Shown piece by piece: positions 29,502 through 41,650 of a stretch of 64,000 nucleotides of DNA (positions are counted from its first letter, which is position 1; every line of letters begins with the position of its first letter). Under the pieces are notes generated by a model, which searched no databases, had not been told where the DNA came from, and saw only the letters and a program-made list of their open reading frames with translations. The position numbers and the translations under genes are program-made. Origin of the DNA: Rouxiella chamberiensis (GTDB lineage Bacteria > Pseudomonadota > Gammaproteobacteria > Enterobacterales > Enterobacteriaceae). The stretch lies in contig NZ_CP114058.1 in NCBI RefSeq assembly GCF_026967475.1, positions 2,170,001 to 2,234,000 on the forward strand. Reading direction: 5' to 3'.

Positions 29502-30008
29502 TTAGACAGGAGTGGATTGCCCAACCATGCCTTTAAGATCTTTATCGACGAAGAACAGACCATTACCGGTATTGCTGACCAGACCCAGTTTGTCGAGAAC
29601 CAGTTTAAACAGCGTCTCTTCTTCATGCTGCTCGGCAACGTACCATTGCAGGAAGTTGAAGGTTGAGTAATCTTTGGTGGTCATCGCCAAATCGGCAAGC
29701 TTGTTGATTTCTTCAGTGATCAGTTGCTCATGCTTGTAAGCCAGATTGAAAACGTCAGAAAGCGAAACAAAGTCGGCGCGCGGCGCTTCAATGGTGCCCA
29801 GCAGCGGCAATGCGCCCGTGTCGCTTACGTATTTGAACAGGCGATGCATGTGGTCCATCTCTTCACGAGAGTGTTCCATCAGGAACGCAGCCGCACCTTC
29901 AAACCCTTTATCGCTACACCAGGCACTCATCTGCAAATACAAGTTGGCGGAATAGAATTCAAGATTCAGCTGGGCGTTAAGCTGTTTTACCATATCTTCT
30001 TTAAGCAT
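29502..30008 (-). CDS. ftnA: Non-haem ferritin
   Basis: The protein has 168 residues. It stores iron as a 24-mer shell. Ferroxidase ligands are visible: Glu in [24 protein letters not shown] (Glu, His), Glu in ITEEINKL and [11 protein letters not shown] (Gln and Glu). Length and sequence match FtnA rather than bacterioferritin (no haem Met). The gene is monocistronic; the AT-rich upstream region has several candidate Fur sites. Confidence 0.96.
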   Translation of the reverse strand: MLKEDMVKQLNAQLNLEFYSANLYLQMSAWCSDKGFEGAAAFLMEHSREEMDHMHRLFKYVSDTGALPLLGTIEAPRADFVSLSDVFNLAYKHEQLITEEINKLADLAMTTKDYSTFNFLQWYVAEQHEEETLFKLVLDKLGLVSNTGNGLFFVDKDLKGMVGQSTPV

Positions 30009-30424
30009 GATGAGTCTCCAGAATTTAAATAAATAAATTTCTTTATTAGTGCGAATCGTTATTTCCGAGCATTATGCCCAACTCACCTTCAAATAAAAAG
30101 CCTTGTTTTGATTAATATCATGAAAATCAATTAAATAATTTAAGTTATTGATTTAAATGAATTAAAAAAATCATAAGAAATAAGAATCATATTGTTATTG
30201 AGAATTATTCAAGCCTTTTGCGGTGAATAAAAAGAATCATTCTTATTACGATTATATTTAATTGCACATAAAATGAAGCCAATTAATAAATAATCCACAA
30301 CGGAAATATAAATGATTATTCATCTCATTTAGATTGAGCCACTTGCCCCTACGCTCGCGCAAAGCATTCACCTCGGCGCTGCGCTCGCGTACAATGTGCG
30401 CCATTACCTTGCAGGAAGATAAAG
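30009..30424. promoter_or_regulatory. AT-rich control region of ftnA with Fur-like sequences
   Basis: This stretch of 416 bases has no gene. Several GAATTATT / AATCATT motifs occur between 30170 and 30320, the clearest being the palindrome AAGAATCATTCTT (30232-30244). In E. coli ftnA is activated by Fur binding at tandem sites upstream that displaces H-NS, so the same logic is plausible here. The holE promoter must be at the right end. Confidence 0.4.
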
Positions 30425-30655
30425 ATGAATCGAAATCTGGCTGAAATCAGCAAAGAAGAGATGGACAAGATTAACGTGGATCTGGCCGCCTCCGCCGTGG
30501 CGTTCAAAGAGCGCTACAACATGCCGGTGGTGTCTGAAATCGTGGAACGTGAGCAGCCTGCGCATCTGCGCGACTATTTTCGCGAGCGCGTGGCGTTTTA
30601 TCGGGTGGAATCACATAAATACTCCCGCCTGCCTTATGAACCGAAGCAGCGATAA
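30425..30655 (+). CDS. holE: DNA polymerase III theta subunit
   Basis: The protein has 76 residues. Matches Hol[21 protein letters not shown] and [16 protein letters not shown] and a terminal SRLPYEPK. Theta binds and stabilises the epsilon proofreading subunit. It is next to yebZ-yobA and yobB/exoX as in E. coli. Confidence 0.95.
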   Translation: MNRNLAEISKEEMDKINVDLAASAVAFKERYNMPVVSEIVEREQPAHLRDYFRERVAFYRVESHKYSRLPYEPKQR

Positions 30656-30697
30656 TTCGCCTCTTCAAACAGAAAGCAGACAGGATTAAACGGACAA

Positions 30698-31959
<1,262 letters not shown>

Positions 31960-32060
31960 ATGAGTAAAGGAATGGATAGCAAAAAAAATGCGAAGAAAAA
32001 GCCGCTGAAAACGCCAGCCGAAAAAAGGCTGAAAAACGCGCGAAAAAGGCTTCTGCGTAA
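31960..32060 (+). CDS. Very small lysine-rich protein, probably one A missing
   Basis: The frame starts MSKGMDSKKNAKKKPLKTPA, with GAGAGG upstream. With a seventh A in the A6 run (32021-32026 region) it continues EKKAEKRAKKASA and stops at 32060 (33 residues). As written the stop would be at 32067. The highly basic composition suggests nucleic-acid or ribosome association, but this is inference. A terminator follows directly, which supports a real gene. Confidence 0.6.
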
Positions 32061-32081
32061 TCCCTGACTTCGTATCAAGAT

Positions 32082-32106
32082 AAACCCGCCATTGCGGGTT
32101 TTTTTG
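32082..32106 (+). terminator. Terminator after the lysine-rich small gene
   Basis: AAACCCGC-CATT-GCGGGTTT followed by a T tract. Confidence 0.85.
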
Positions 32107-32143
32107 TTAATTGGCCTTTGTTGAAACCACCCGAGAACATTGA

Positions 32144-32908
32144 ATGCGTGACTTTACTCTTGCTGCGGCGCAGATCTCCTGCCTGGCCGGCAATATCGAA
32201 GTAAACATCGAACGTCACGCGCAAGCCGTGGCGCAGGCTGCGAAAAGCGACGTCGATCTGCTAATATTCCCCGAGCTTTCCCTGACAGGTTACGAACTGG
32301 AACTTGCCCGAAAACTCGGACTGACTTTACAGGACCCCAGACTTGAAATTCTGCGCAGTCAGGCCAAGATCCACAATATGACTATCGTGGTAGGCGCGCC
32401 GTTAGGGTGTACCGATGGCGATGCGCTGTATATCGGCGCGGTGGTGTTCTCCCCCGACGGCACGTTGTATTCCTATACCAAGCAATATCTGCACGCCGAT
32501 GAAGACGCGTTCTTCACACCCGGTCAGGGCGGTCCTCAACTCAGCGTGGCGGATAAAACGCTCGGAATAGCAATTTGCGCCGACATCGCAGAGCCTTCGC
32601 ATCCGCAATATGCCGCCGACCACGGCGCAGATATCTATGCCGCCGGGGTGTTAATCTCCAAACCCGGTTATGACAAAGACAGCAGCATGATGCGCGGATA
32701 TGCCGAGATGCATGGCATGACGGTCGTGATGGCCAACCACTGCGCCCCAACCGGCGGCTGGTCACCGGCAGGCAAAAGCGTTATCTGGTCCGAACTCGGC
32801 CATGTGATTGCCGTCGGGCCGGAAGACAAAGACGCGATTGTTATCGCCAGACAAACTCACAACGGCTGGCAGGGACACGTCGAGCTGTTAAGCTATCAGG
32901 GAACCTAG
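32144..32908 (+). CDS. yobB: YobB-like carbon-nitrogen hydrolase (nitrilase superfamily)
   Basis: The protein has 254 residues. The Glu-Lys-Cys triad of nitrilases is seen: Glu in LIFPELSLTGYE, Lys in YTKQYLHADE, Cys in LGIAICADIAEPSHPQY. Located between holE and exoX as E. coli yobB, though longer than the E. coli protein. The substrate is unknown. It is 20 bases ahead of exoX, so the two are probably co-transcribed. Confidence 0.9.
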   Translation: MRDFTLAAAQISCLAGNIEVNIERHAQAVAQAAKSDVDLLIFPELSLTGYELELARKLGLTLQDPRLEILRSQAKIHNMTIVVGAPLGCTDGDALYIGAVVFSPDGTLYSYTKQYLHADEDAFFTPGQGGPQLSVADKTLGIAICADIAEPSHPQYAADHGADIYAAGVLISKPGYDKDSSMMRGYAEMHGMTVVMANHCAPTGGWSPAGKSVIWSELGHVIAVGPEDKDAIVIARQTHNGWQGHVELLSYQGT

Positions 32909-32928
32909 ACTATCAGGAGCAAAGCAAC

Positions 32929-33594
32929 ATGACTTTCAGGGTGATTGATACAGAAACCTGTGGCTTCGACGGCGGCGTGGTAGAGATAGCCTCGGTCGAT
33001 GTGGTCGACGGCATCATCACTCAGCCGATGAGCGATCTGGTGTGTCCGGATAGGCCGATTAGCCCGCAGGCCATGGCCATTCATCGTATTACCGAAGAGA
33101 TGGTGGAAGATAAGCCCCGCATCGCCGTGGCGGTCAGGCGGTATCAAAATCATCCGTTTTATGTGGCGCACAACGCCGCCTTTGACCGCAAGATGCTGCC
33201 CGAAATGAACGGCCAATGGATTTGCACCGTCAAGCTGTCGCGCGAACTGTTTCCGAATCAGCCGAGCTACAGCCTGCAAAACCTGCGCAAGAGCCTGAAT
33301 CTCGACACCCATCCGCCGCAGGATTTACACGCGCACCGCGCCTTGTATGACTGTTATGTCACGGCCGCCTTGTTGCAGCGTATTCTGCAAGAGTCCGACT
33401 GGACACCGGAAGAGATGGTGGCGATTGCCGAACGCCCTACGCTGCTGCGTACGTTAAAGTTTGGCAAGTATCGCGGACAAAAGATTGCCGAAGTGGCGTT
33501 GCAGGATCCCGGGTATCTTCGCTGGATGCTGCGTTCAGTCACCAGCCTGAGTGCCGATATGAAGTACAGTTTGCAGTATTTCCTGCAAAACTGA
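32929..33594 (+). CDS. exoX: Exodeoxyribonuclease X
   Basis: The protein has 221 residues. DnaQ-fold 3'-5' exonuclease with ExoI VIDTETCGF (Asp, Glu), ExoII VAHNAAFDRKML and ExoIII H-x4-D in HAHRALYDCYVTA. The C-terminal extension MRTLKFGKYRGQKIAEVA-like (here LLRTLKFGKYRGQ) is typical of ExoX. It acts in mismatch repair and UV repair on ss and ds DNA ends. Confidence 0.95.
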   Translation: MTFRVIDTETCGFDGGVVEIASVDVVDGIITQPMSDLVCPDRPISPQAMAIHRITEEMVEDKPRIAVAVRRYQNHPFYVAHNAAFDRKMLPEMNGQWICTVKLSRELFPNQPSYSLQNLRKSLNLDTHPPQDLHAHRALYDCYVTAALLQRILQESDWTPEEMVAIAERPTLLRTLKFGKYRGQKIAEVALQDPGYLRWMLRSVTSLSADMKYSLQYFLQN

Positions 33595-33625
33595 CGTTTC
33601 AGCCGAAGGGTTTTTCGTGTGAAGA

Positions 33626-33649
33626 AAGAGGCGGCCTTGACCGCCTCTT
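33626..33649. terminator. Bidirectional terminator between exoX and ptrB
   Basis: AAGAGGCGG / CCGCCTCTT form a perfect 9-bp stem with a 6-base loop. Short T-rich tracts follow on both strands; the genes converge here. Confidence 0.75.
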
Positions 33650-33714
33650 ATTATTGCCGATTTACTCTGATATTTCTCTGATTTTTTGATGAGAATACTG
33701 AGTAAAACCTGAGT

Positions 33715-35748
33715 TTACTGACTCAGGGCAATGACGAAGGCGTATTCCATCGCGATATCTTCATAGGCCTTGAAGCGCCCCGATTTACCGCCATGCCCCG
33801 AATCCATGTCGGTATACATCAGCAACTGGCGATCGTCGGTTTTCGGTTCTCGCAGTTTTGCCACCCACTTTGCCGGTTCCCAGTATTGCACCTGAGAATC
33901 ATGCAGGCCGGTCGTGACCAGCATATGCGGATAATTCTGCGCCTTGACCTGATCATACGGGCTGTATTGCAGAATATAGTCGTAATAGGCCTTGTCGTTG
34001 GGATTGCCCCACTCGTCATATTCGCCGGTAGTCAGCGGGATAGACTCGTCGAGCATGGTGGTAACCACATCGACAAACGGGACCTGCGCCACTACGGCGT
34101 GATACAAATCCGGGGCCTGATTGATGACAGCCCCCATCAGCAAGCCGCCCGCACTGCCGCCCATGGCGAACACTTTATCTTTGTCGCCATACTGCTGCGC
34201 AACCAGTTCATGGGTGACATCCACGAAATCGTGGAAGGTGTTCATCTTGTTGAACAGCTTGCCGTCGTCATACCACTGCTGACCCAAATCGGCCCCGCCG
34301 CGAATATGCGCCAGCGCAAACACGAAACCGCGATCCAGCAGGCTGAGACGGCTGCCGCTAAAGCCCGGATCCATGCTGCTGCCATAGGATCCGTAAGCAT
34401 AGATCATCAGCGGATTGTGCCCGGCCTTGAACATATCGTGACGATAGACCAGTGAAACCGGCACTTTTACGCCGTCGCGCGCGGTCACCCATACGCGCTC
34501 GCTACGATAGTTTTTAGCGTCGAAATCTTTAACTTCCTGCTGTTTCAGAAGCTTACGTTCGCCGGTGTCGAGATCCAGCTCAAACAGCGAGCTGGCGGTG
34601 GTCATGGAGGAATAGCCATAGCGCAGCAGCGAAGTATCCGGGTCGGGATTGAACGACAGCCAGGTGACATAGGTTGGATCGTCAAATTTCAGCGATTTTT
34701 CTTCGCCCGTCTGCCAGTGGATCTGGCGCAGATGGGTCAATCCGTCCTGACGCTCTTCGATAACCAGCCAGTCGCGGAACAGGCTAAAGCCTTCGAGCAT
34801 GACGTCGTCGCGCGCGGCAATCAGCGTCTGCCAGCTTGCCTCTTCGGCGCTTTCGCTTTTATAGAGGCCAAAGTTCTTGCCGTCTTTGTTCGAGCGAATA
34901 TAGAAATGCCCCTGATAATGGTCGAGCGCGTATTCATGGTCTTTTCTGCGCGACAGGAACATTTTCGGTTCGGCCAGCGGGTTGTCAGCATCCAGCAGCA
35001 GGCACTCCGAAGTCGTGGTGCTGTCGAGATGAATAAGGATAAAACGTTCCGACGTGGTTTTGTCGAGGCCGACGTAAAAAGTGTCGTCCTTCTCTTCGTA
35101 AATCAGAACGTCATTGGCCGGATCGGTGCCGACTTCATGGCGATAAACCTGATAAGGCAGCAACGTCGTCTTATGTTTTCGTACATAAAAAATCGTTTTC
35201 GAGTCGTTGGCCCACTCGGCGCTTCCTGAGGTATTACTCAGAACTTCTTCAGACCAACTCCCGTCAACCAGGTTTTTCACACGAATATCATACTGACGAC
35301 GCGACAGGAAATCTTCCGCCACCAGCAGGCGCTGGTTATCGGGGCTGACATCCAGCCCGCCCAGCGTGTAGAACTCGCGGTCGGCGGCGCGTTCGTTGCC
35401 GTCAATCAGTGTCTGCCATTCCTCGGTGGCTTCGGCAGGCTGGCGCAGATAAATCGCGTATTCGTTGCCCGGTTCGTAGCGCGTCTGATAACGATAGCCG
35501 TGCCTGACATAAGGCACGGAGTGATCCTGCTGCGGAATACGGCCGACCATCTCCTGATACAGCGCTTCACGCAGCGCCTGATGCGGCTTCATGGCCTGCT
35601 CGGTCCAGCGGTTTTCGGCCTGCAGATAGTTCAGCACATCTTCATCGCTGCGCTCGTCATCGCGCAGCCAATAGTAGTCGTCCACGCGCGTATCGCCGTG
35701 CGTGGTGATCGGGTAAGGACGTTTTTCTGCCTTTGGAGGTGTCATCAT
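33715..35748 (-). CDS. ptrB: Oligopeptidase B
   Basis: The protein has 677 residues (E. coli 686). S9A prolyl-oligopeptidase family with trypsin-like specificity after Arg/Lys. An N-terminal beta-propeller is followed by the catalytic domain: Ser in [13 protein letters not shown], Asp in [17 protein letters not shown] and His in [12 protein letters not shown]. The [10 protein letters not shown] start motif is conserved. It is cytoplasmic and monocistronic. Confidence 0.96.
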   Translation of the reverse strand: MMTPPKAEKRPYPITTHGDTRVDDYYWLRDDERSDEDVLNYLQAENRWTEQAMKPHQALREALYQEMVGRIPQQDHSVPYVRHGYRYQTRYEPGNEYAIYLRQPAEATEEWQTLIDGNERAADREFYTLGGLDVSPDNQRLLVAEDFLSRRQYDIRVKNLVDGSWSEEVLSNTSGSAEWANDSKTIFYVRKHKTTLLPYQVYRHEVGTDPANDVLIYEEKDDTFYVGLDKTTSERFILIHLDSTTTSECLLLDADNPLAEPKMFLSRRKDHEYALDHYQGHFYIRSNKDGKNFGLYKSESAEEASWQTLIAARDDVMLEGFSLFRDWLVIEERQDGLTHLRQIHWQTGEEKSLKFDDPTYVTWLSFNPDPDTSLLRYGYSSMTTASSLFELDLDTGERKLLKQQEVKDFDAKNYRSERVWVTARDGVKVPVSLVYRHDMFKAGHNPLMIYAYGSYGSSMDPGFSGSRLSLLDRGFVFALAHIRGGADLGQQWYDDGKLFNKMNTFHDFVDVTHELVAQQYGDKDKVFAMGGSAGGLLMGAVINQAPDLYHAVVAQVPFVDVVTTMLDESIPLTTGEYDEWGNPNDKAYYDYILQYSPYDQVKAQNYPHMLVTTGLHDSQVQYWEPAKWVAKLREPKTDDRQLLMYTDMDSGHGGKSGRFKAYEDIAMEYAFVIALSQ

Positions 35749-35801
35749 TATTCGGTCTCTCTCCTCTCGAGGTGTAGAAGCAAAGGTCGGGACGCCAGCA
35801 A

Positions 35802-37184
35802 TCAGCGCATCAACATCGCTTTGCAGTTTTTGCCCTTGATTTTGCCCTCCTGCAAACGTTGCAACGCCTTCTTGGCGCTATTTTTACGAATGGCAACGTA
35901 GGCATGGATAGGGAACATATCGATTTTACCGACTTCGGCGGCGGTGAGCCCTGCTTCGCCGGTCAGTGCGCCCAGAATATCGCCCGGACGGATTTTGGCT
36001 TTACGGCCACCGTCGATGCACAGTGTCAGCATTTCCGGCTCGAGCGTCACCGCCGGGGCCGAGAGGCTCTGCGAGGCAGGCTGCCATTTGAATTTCTTGT
36101 TGGTGTAGTCTTCGAGCGCGTGAACGCGGGTCATTTCCTGCGGCGCAACCAGGCTTACCGCCACTCCGCTCGTGCCCGCACGACCGGTACGGCCCACGCG
36201 GTGCACGTGGACTTCAGGGTCAAAGGACAGCTCGTAGTTGATAACCAGGCCCAGCTGTTTGATGTCCAGACCGCGGGCGGCAACATCGGTCGCGACCAGT
36301 ACGCGGCAACTGCCGTTCGAGAACCGGACCAGTACGCGGTCGCGGTCGCGCTGTTCGAGATCGCCATTCAGCGCCAGCACGGAGATGCCCTTTTTCGACA
36401 GCGTGTCGGCAATTTCCTGACAGTCGCGTTTGGTATTGCAGAACACGACACAGGAGGTCGGCTGATGCTGATACAGCACCGCAGCCAGCAGCGACAGACG
36501 GCTGTGGCGATCGGCTTCGATGAAAATCTGTTCGATGTCGGCGACGTCTTCCCCGCCTTCGATTTCCACATTGAGCGGCTGACGCTGGAACTTGCCGCTG
36601 ATGCGCTCGATGCCTTCCGGGTAGGTCGCGGAGAACAGCAGGGTCTGGCGCGTTGGCGGCGTATAGCTCACGACGTCTTCGATGTCTTCGCTAAAGCCCA
36701 TGTCTAGCATGCGGTCGGCTTCGTCGAGCACCAGCACTTTCAGGCTGTCGAGTTTCAGCGTGCCCTTGCGCAGGTGCTCCTGGATACGGCCCGGCGTTCC
36801 GACCACGATATGCGGCTGACGCACCAGCGAATCAAGCTGTGGGGAAATAGGCTGGCCGCCGCAGAGGGTCAGGATCTTGATGTTTTGGGTGAAGCGCGCC
36901 AGACGACGCAGCTCTTTACTGACCTGATCCGCCAGTTCGCGGGTCGGGCACAGCACCAGCGTCTGACACACGAACTCGCTGACGGTGATTTTATCCAGCA
37001 GACCAATGCCGAAGGCGGCGGTCTTGCCGCTGCCGGTCTTGGCTTTGGCGCGTACGTCCTGCCCAAGCAGAATGGCAGGCAGCGCGGCTTCCTGAATCGG
37101 CGTCATCTGGGTGTAACCCAGCTCTTCGAGGTTGGCAAGTTGTTCAGATGGCAAAGTCAGGGTAGAAAAAGAATGCGTGCTCAA
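35802..37184 (-). CDS. dbpA: ATP-dependent RNA helicase DbpA
   Basis: The protein has 460 residues from the TTG at 37184 ([15 protein letters not shown]), which aligns with E. coli and has AAGAG upstream; an upstream ATG at 37274 would add 30 unmatched residues. Helicase motifs: [12 protein letters not shown] (I), PTRELADQV (Ia), [13 protein letters not shown] (DEAD), FSATYPEG (SAT), [10 protein letters not shown] (VI). The C-terminal RNA-binding domain ([20 protein letters not shown]) targets hairpin 92 of 23S rRNA and gives specificity in 50S assembly. Confidence 0.95.
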   Translation of the reverse strand: MSTHSFSTLTLPSEQLANLEELGYTQMTPIQEAALPAILLGQDVRAKAKTGSGKTAAFGIGLLDKITVSEFVCQTLVLCPTRELADQVSKELRRLARFTQNIKILTLCGGQPISPQLDSLVRQPHIVVGTPGRIQEHLRKGTLKLDSLKVLVLDEADRMLDMGFSEDIEDVVSYTPPTRQTLLFSATYPEGIERISGKFQRQPLNVEIEGGEDVADIEQIFIEADRHSRLSLLAAVLYQHQPTSCVVFCNTKRDCQEIADTLSKKGISVLALNGDLEQRDRDRVLVRFSNGSCRVLVATDVAARGLDIKQLGLVINYELSFDPEVHVHRVGRTGRAGTSGVAVSLVAPQEMTRVHALEDYTNKKFKWQPASQSLSAPAVTLEPEMLTLCIDGGRKAKIRPGDILGALTGEAGLTAAEVGKIDMFPIHAYVAIRKNSAKKALQRLQEGKIKGKNCKAMLMR

Positions 37185-37335
37185 GGCGATAACTCTTATG
37201 TAAGACGAATAAAACGAAACGGCGCAAGACGGTCGGCGCCCTGTAATAAGGTGAATAATAACAGAGAAGGGCAAACCGCGCCTTAGCGCTCTACGCTACG
37301 CGCTAAAAAACCGGGAAAGGAGAAACGGCAGACAC

Positions 37336-37363
37336 AAAAAAACCCGCAACGCAGGCGGGTTTT
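37336..37363 (-). terminator. Terminator of the CspE-like gene
   Basis: AAACCCGC / GCGGGTTT stem with a 7-base loop and seven T on the minus strand, 52 bases after the stop. Confidence 0.85.
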
Positions 37364-37415
37364 AGAAAAACGTTATCTACTCATTAGTGTCTGACTTAAT
37401 AAGCCAGAAAACTGA

Positions 37416-37625
37416 TTACAGCGCGATGACGTTGGCAGCAGACGGGCCGCGTGGGCTGTCCTGGATGGTGAACTCAACGTTCTGACCTTCAGCCAGAGTT
37501 TTGAAGCCATCGCTGTTGATTGCGGAAAAATGTACGAAAACGTCTTTGGAACCATCAGCAGGGGTGATGAAACCGAAGCCCTTGCTTTCGTTGAACCATT
37601 TTACCTGACCAGTTAACTTGCTCAT
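37416..37625 (-). CDS. CspA-family cold-shock protein, CspE-like
   Basis: The protein has 69 residues. KGFGFITP (RNP1) and VFVHFSAI (RNP2) define the cold-shock domain, an RNA chaperone. The last residues [10 protein letters not shown] match CspE. I chose ATG 37625 ([11 protein letters not shown]) with AAAGGAT upstream; in-frame sequence before it is leader. It is divergent from purT. Confidence 0.92.
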   Translation of the reverse strand: MSKLTGQVKWFNESKGFGFITPADGSKDVFVHFSAINSDGFKTLAEGQNVEFTIQDSPRGPSAANVIAL

Positions 37626-37872
37626 TATACTATCCTTTACTATTAAAAAAGCACCCGCCTCGATCGCGAATGCCCGACTATTAACGCATATTCGGCGGCC
37701 GCACGCAAATGCAGACTGGCCTGCGCAATCGTTTTCGTAGCTGGCAATTTTCCTATATAATACCGCCAATTAATTTCGGCACGCCTTCAGAACGACTTTC
37801 GACAAGGTTAAAACCGCCAACACAATTCATTATCCACGTCGGTATTGCCGACAAAGAATTAGGTATCCCGCT

Positions 37873-39051
37873 ATGTTAACTCTTGGAACTGCACTGCGAA
37901 CCGACGCGACCCGCGTCATGTTATTAGGCTCCGGCGAACTGGGCAAAGAAGTGGCTATCGAATGCCAACGTCTGGGTCTGGAAGTGATCGCCGTCGATCG
38001 CTATGCCGACGCGCCCGCAATGCAGGTTGCCCACCGCAGTCACGTCATCAATATGCTCGACGGTGATGCGCTGAAGCAGCTTATCGAAAGTGAACGCCCT
38101 GATTTTATCGTGCCGGAAATCGAAGCGATCGCCACCAGCATGCTGGTCGAACTGGAAAAACAGGGCCACAACGTGGTGCCTTGCGCCGAAGCCACTCGCC
38201 TCACAATGAACCGCGAAGGCATTCGCCGTCTGGCCGCCGAAACGTTGCAATTACCGACGTCTACCTACCGTTTCGCCGATGATGAAGCCAGTTTCAGGCA
38301 GGCGGTGCTGGAAATCGGTTATCCGTGCATCATCAAGCCGGTGATGAGCTCGTCCGGCAAGGGTCAGAGCCTTATCCGCAGCGAAGAAACGTTGCAGGCC
38401 GCGTGGGATTATGCGCAGCTCGGCGGACGTGCCGGTGGCGGTCGCGTCATTGTCGAAGGGTTGGTGAAATTTGATTTCGAGATTACGCTGCTGACCATCA
38501 GCGCCGTTGACGGCATCCATTTCTGCGCGCCTATCGGGCACCGTCAGGAAGACGGCGATTACCGCGAATCCTGGCAGCCGCAGCAGATGAGTGAGCTGGC
38601 GCTTGAGCGGGCCAAAGACATTGCCAGCAAAGTAGTCAAGGCGCTCGGCGGTCACGGTCTGTTTGGTGTTGAACTGTTTGTCTGCGGTGACGACGTGGTG
38701 TTCAGCGAAGTTTCCCCTCGCCCGCACGATACCGGCATGGTGACGCTGATTTCTCAGGATCTGTCGGAATTTGCGCTGCACGTGCGTGCTTTCCTGGGTC
38801 TGCCCATCGGCACCATTCGCCAGTTCGGCCCTTCAGCTTCTGCCGTTATCCTGCCGGAACTGACCAGCAACAACGTCAGCTTTAGCGGTCTGGAGCATGC
38901 ACTGGTGGGTTCCAATCAGGTGCGTCTGTTCGGCAAACCGGAAATCAGCGGCAAGCGTCGTCTGGGTGTTGCGCTGTCGATTGGCGAAACGATTGAACAG
39001 GCCGTTGAAACGGCTATCAGGGCGGCGGCGGCCGTTGTGGTGAAAGGCTGA
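37873..39051 (+). CDS. purT: Formate-dependent GAR transformylase
   Basis: The protein has 392 residues, as in E. coli. ATP-grasp enzyme that makes formyl-GAR from GAR, formate and ATP in purine synthesis, an alternative to PurN. Seen: [35 protein letters not shown] (ATP loop), [14 protein letters not shown]. The gene is monocistronic. Confidence 0.97.
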   Translation: MLTLGTALRTDATRVMLLGSGELGKEVAIECQRLGLEVIAVDRYADAPAMQVAHRSHVINMLDGDALKQLIESERPDFIVPEIEAIATSMLVELEKQGHNVVPCAEATRLTMNREGIRRLAAETLQLPTSTYRFADDEASFRQAVLEIGYPCIIKPVMSSSGKGQSLIRSEETLQAAWDYAQLGGRAGGGRVIVEGLVKFDFEITLLTISAVDGIHFCAPIGHRQEDGDYRESWQPQQMSELALERAKDIASKVVKALGGHGLFGVELFVCGDDVVFSEVSPRPHDTGMVTLISQDLSEFALHVRAFLGLPIGTIRQFGPSASAVILPELTSNNVSFSGLEHALVGSNQVRLFGKPEISGKRRLGVALSIGETIEQAVETAIRAAAAVVVKG

Positions 39052-39134
39052 TTAGTTAAGGCTCCAAGCTCATTAAAACTGGCCGTTGCGCGGGGTAAAA
39101 TGTGCGTGCAACGGCGGTTTCAACGCGAAGGGAT

Positions 39135-39317
39135 TTATTCGTCGTCTTCGTCATCAAAGATAACGGTCACGCGATCGCCTTTATGCGTCTCGCGAATTTC
39201 GGCAGCCACCACGGCGATCGCCTGACCGCTGCTCATCCCCTCCTGCATTAACTGATGGATTCGTTCTGCGGCATCTTGCTGCTCTGTGTGTGAAAGTGAA
39301 GGCATACCGGTGAGCAT
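39135..39317 (-). CDS. yoaH: YoaH, UPF0181 small protein
   Basis: The protein has 60 residues. [20 protein letters not shown] and [17 protein letters not shown] match UPF0181; the acidic tail FDDEDDE is typical. The true start could be [10 protein letters not shown] (39305, two residues fewer than four Met-Leu-Thr-Gly). Function unknown. It is divergent from pabB as in E. coli. Confidence 0.9.
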   Translation of the reverse strand: MLTGMPSLSHTEQQDAAERIHQLMQEGMSSGQAIAVVAAEIRETHKGDRVTVIFDDEDDE

Positions 39318-39483
39318 GAGAAAATTCCTGTCATCATTTAACGTGAGTGGTGCGAATCAAGCAGGCTATTATACGCCTTAATCTGCCAATGACCTACCCC
39401 GGCAAATATATGCTAGGATCGCGCGGTCAGGAACAGCCGTAACGTCGTGTCAGCCACTCAGGTGTCAGGAAGCCAGTCGAATT

Positions 39484-40866
39484 ATGTCAGCCGCAAAATC
39501 CCTTGAAATAAAAGAATTACCTTATCAGCCCGATGCCTTGCTGACCCGCTTTGCGCCGTTGGCTTCCCTGCCGTGGGCGATGCTGCTGCATTCGGGATCG
39601 GCGCAGCATGCGCATAATCGCTTCGATATTCTGGTGGCCGATCCGCGCATAACCCTGACAACACGGGGTCACCTGACAGAAATCACGCGGCAGAATGGCC
39701 AAACGGATGTCCTGAGCGATGACCCTTTCCTTTTATTGCAGCGCGAGCTGGAAAACAGCGGGCTGCATGCAGAGGTGAATCCGGCGCTGCCGTTCCAGGG
39801 CGGCGCTCTGGGCCTGCTGGGTTATGATCTTGGTCGTTCGATAGAAAAGCTTCCCGCGTGGGCGGAGCATGATATTGCGCTGCCGGACATGGCGATGGGC
39901 ATCTATGACTGGGCGCTTGTCGCCGACCATCATCTCGAGCGGCTTACGCTTGTGGCGCATGGCGATATTCAGGCGCGGCTCGACTGGCTGGCGCAGCATC
40001 AACAGGTTGCGCCTAGCACGCCATTCACCCTGCAATCCGGCTGGCGCGCCAATATGACCCGCGAAGCCTACGGGCAAAAATTTCGCAAGGTGCAGGCGTA
40101 TCTGCACAGCGGCGACTGTTATCAAATCAATCTGGCGCAGCGTTTCGACGCCGATTATCAGGGTGATGAATGGCAGGCGTTTCTGCGCCTGAATCATGCC
40201 AACCGCGCGCCCTTCTCGGCCTTTCTCCGCCTGCCGGAAAACGCCGTGCTGAGCCTCTCGCCCGAACGTTTTATCTGGCTTGAAGAGGACCGCATCCAGA
40301 CGCGCCCGATAAAGGGCACTCTGCCCCGCAGTGCCGATCCCGACACGGATCAACAACGGGCAAGACAGCTGGCGGAATCGGAGAAGGACCGCTCGGAAAA
40401 CCTGATGATCGTTGACCTGCTGCGCAACGACATCGGCCGCGTGGCGATTCCGGGCAGCGTCAAGGTGCCGGAACTCTTTGTGGTCGAGCCTTTTCCTGCC
40501 GTGCATCATCTGGTCAGCACCATTACGGCGCGATTGCCGCAAAGCTGTCATCCGGCCGAACTCCTGCGCGCCTGCTTTCCGGGCGGCTCGATTACCGGTG
40601 CGCCAAAAATTCGCGCGATGCAGATTATTGAAGAGCTGGAACCGCAGCGTCGCAACGGCTATTGCGGCAGTATTGCCTATATCAGTTGCTGCGGCACAAT
40701 GGACAGCAACATCACCATTCGTACCTTACTGACCGAGCAGGGAAGAATCTTCTGCTGGGCCGGTGGCGGGATTGTCGCCGACAGCCGCGAGCAGGCCGAA
40801 TATCAGGAAACCTTCGACAAGGTGGCGCGTATTCTGCCGCCGCTGGGTGAGGAAGCAATGCCATGA
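39484..40866 (+). CDS. pabB: Aminodeoxychorismate synthase component I
   Basis: The protein has 460 residues. PabB aminates chorismate (with PabA) to ADC for folate synthesis. The chorismate-binding core is clear: [20 protein letters not shown] (Lys nucleophile in PIKG), [27 protein letters not shown] and a C-terminal [17 protein letters not shown]. It overlaps nudL by 4 bases (ATGA), so the two are translationally coupled. Confidence 0.96.
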   Translation: MSAAKSLEIKELPYQPDALLTRFAPLASLPWAMLLHSGSAQHAHNRFDILVADPRITLTTRGHLTEITRQNGQTDVLSDDPFLLLQRELENSGLHAEVNPALPFQGGALGLLGYDLGRSIEKLPAWAEHDIALPDMAMGIYDWALVADHHLERLTLVAHGDIQARLDWLAQHQQVAPSTPFTLQSGWRANMTREAYGQKFRKVQAYLHSGDCYQINLAQRFDADYQGDEWQAFLRLNHANRAPFSAFLRLPENAVLSLSPERFIWLEEDRIQTRPIKGTLPRSADPDTDQQRARQLAESEKDRSENLMIVDLLRNDIGRVAIPGSVKVPELFVVEPFPAVHHLVSTITARLPQSCHPAELLRACFPGGSITGAPKIRAMQIIEELEPQRRNGYCGSIAYISCCGTMDSNITIRTLLTEQGRIFCWAGGGIVADSREQAEYQETFDKVARILPPLGEEAMP

Positions 40867-41453
40867 GCCAGCCTCTTGCCTTGGCCCTGCCAAGCGCCGT
40901 CGAAGACTTTGTGCGCCGTTTTCAGCTGCACCTGCCGACCACGCCACCTCGCAAGGCCACCGGAAAACGTCGGGCGGCGGTGTTGGTGCCGATTATCTGC
41001 CGCGAAGAACCCACCCTGCTGCTGACCCGCCGTTCCGACCAGTTGCGTAAACATCCGGGTCAGGTGGCCTTTCCGGGCGGAAAGGCGGATGATTCCGACC
41101 CGTCGCTGGTCTTTACCGCGCTGCGCGAAGCCTATGAAGAAGTCGCCATTCCGCCCTCGTCGGTCAGAGTGCTGGGCCAACTGAACCCCGTCGACAGCAG
41201 CACCGGTTTTCAGGTCACGCCCATCGTCGGGCTTATTCCGGTCGATGTGCCGCTGCATCCCAATGAAGATGAGGTCGCGGAACTGTTTGAAATCCCGCTG
41301 CACGACGCGCTGAACTTCTCGCGTTATCATCCGCTGGATATTCACCGGGCGGGTTTGCGCCGTCGTGTTTATCTTTCCTGGTACGAAGAGCAGTTTGTCT
41401 GGGGAATGACCGCCGGAATAATTCTCCAGCTTGCCAGACAGATAGGCGAGTAG
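40863..41453 (+). CDS. nudL: Nudix hydrolase NudL (probable CoA pyrophosphatase)
   Basis: The protein has 196 residues. Nudix box [23 protein letters not shown] and the UPF0035/CoA signature upstream ([20 protein letters not shown]) indicate cleavage of CoA or its oxidised form. It overlaps pabB and precedes sdaA, as in E. coli. Confidence 0.94.
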   Translation: MSQPLALALPSAVEDFVRRFQLHLPTTPPRKATGKRRAAVLVPIICREEPTLLLTRRSDQLRKHPGQVAFPGGKADDSDPSLVFTALREAYEEVAIPPSSVRVLGQLNPVDSSTGFQVTPIVGLIPVDVPLHPNEDEVAELFEIPLHDALNFSRYHPLDIHRAGLRRRVYLSWYEEQFVWGMTAGIILQLARQIGE

Positions 41454-41650
41454 TCTTTGGTTTATTGCCGTTTCCCACCCCATCTCACACTAATGCGATA
41501 AATTACTTTTTTTCATGCGAAAAGCGCTGCGTTCTTTGTCACACCCTTTTACACTATACCTCTAACAACCGAACAATAAATAAGCAAAATTTGGGCGAAA
41601 GCGGCCATCCAATCTTTTTCCCCGCCGCGTTGCCTTACCAGGAGTGTTAA

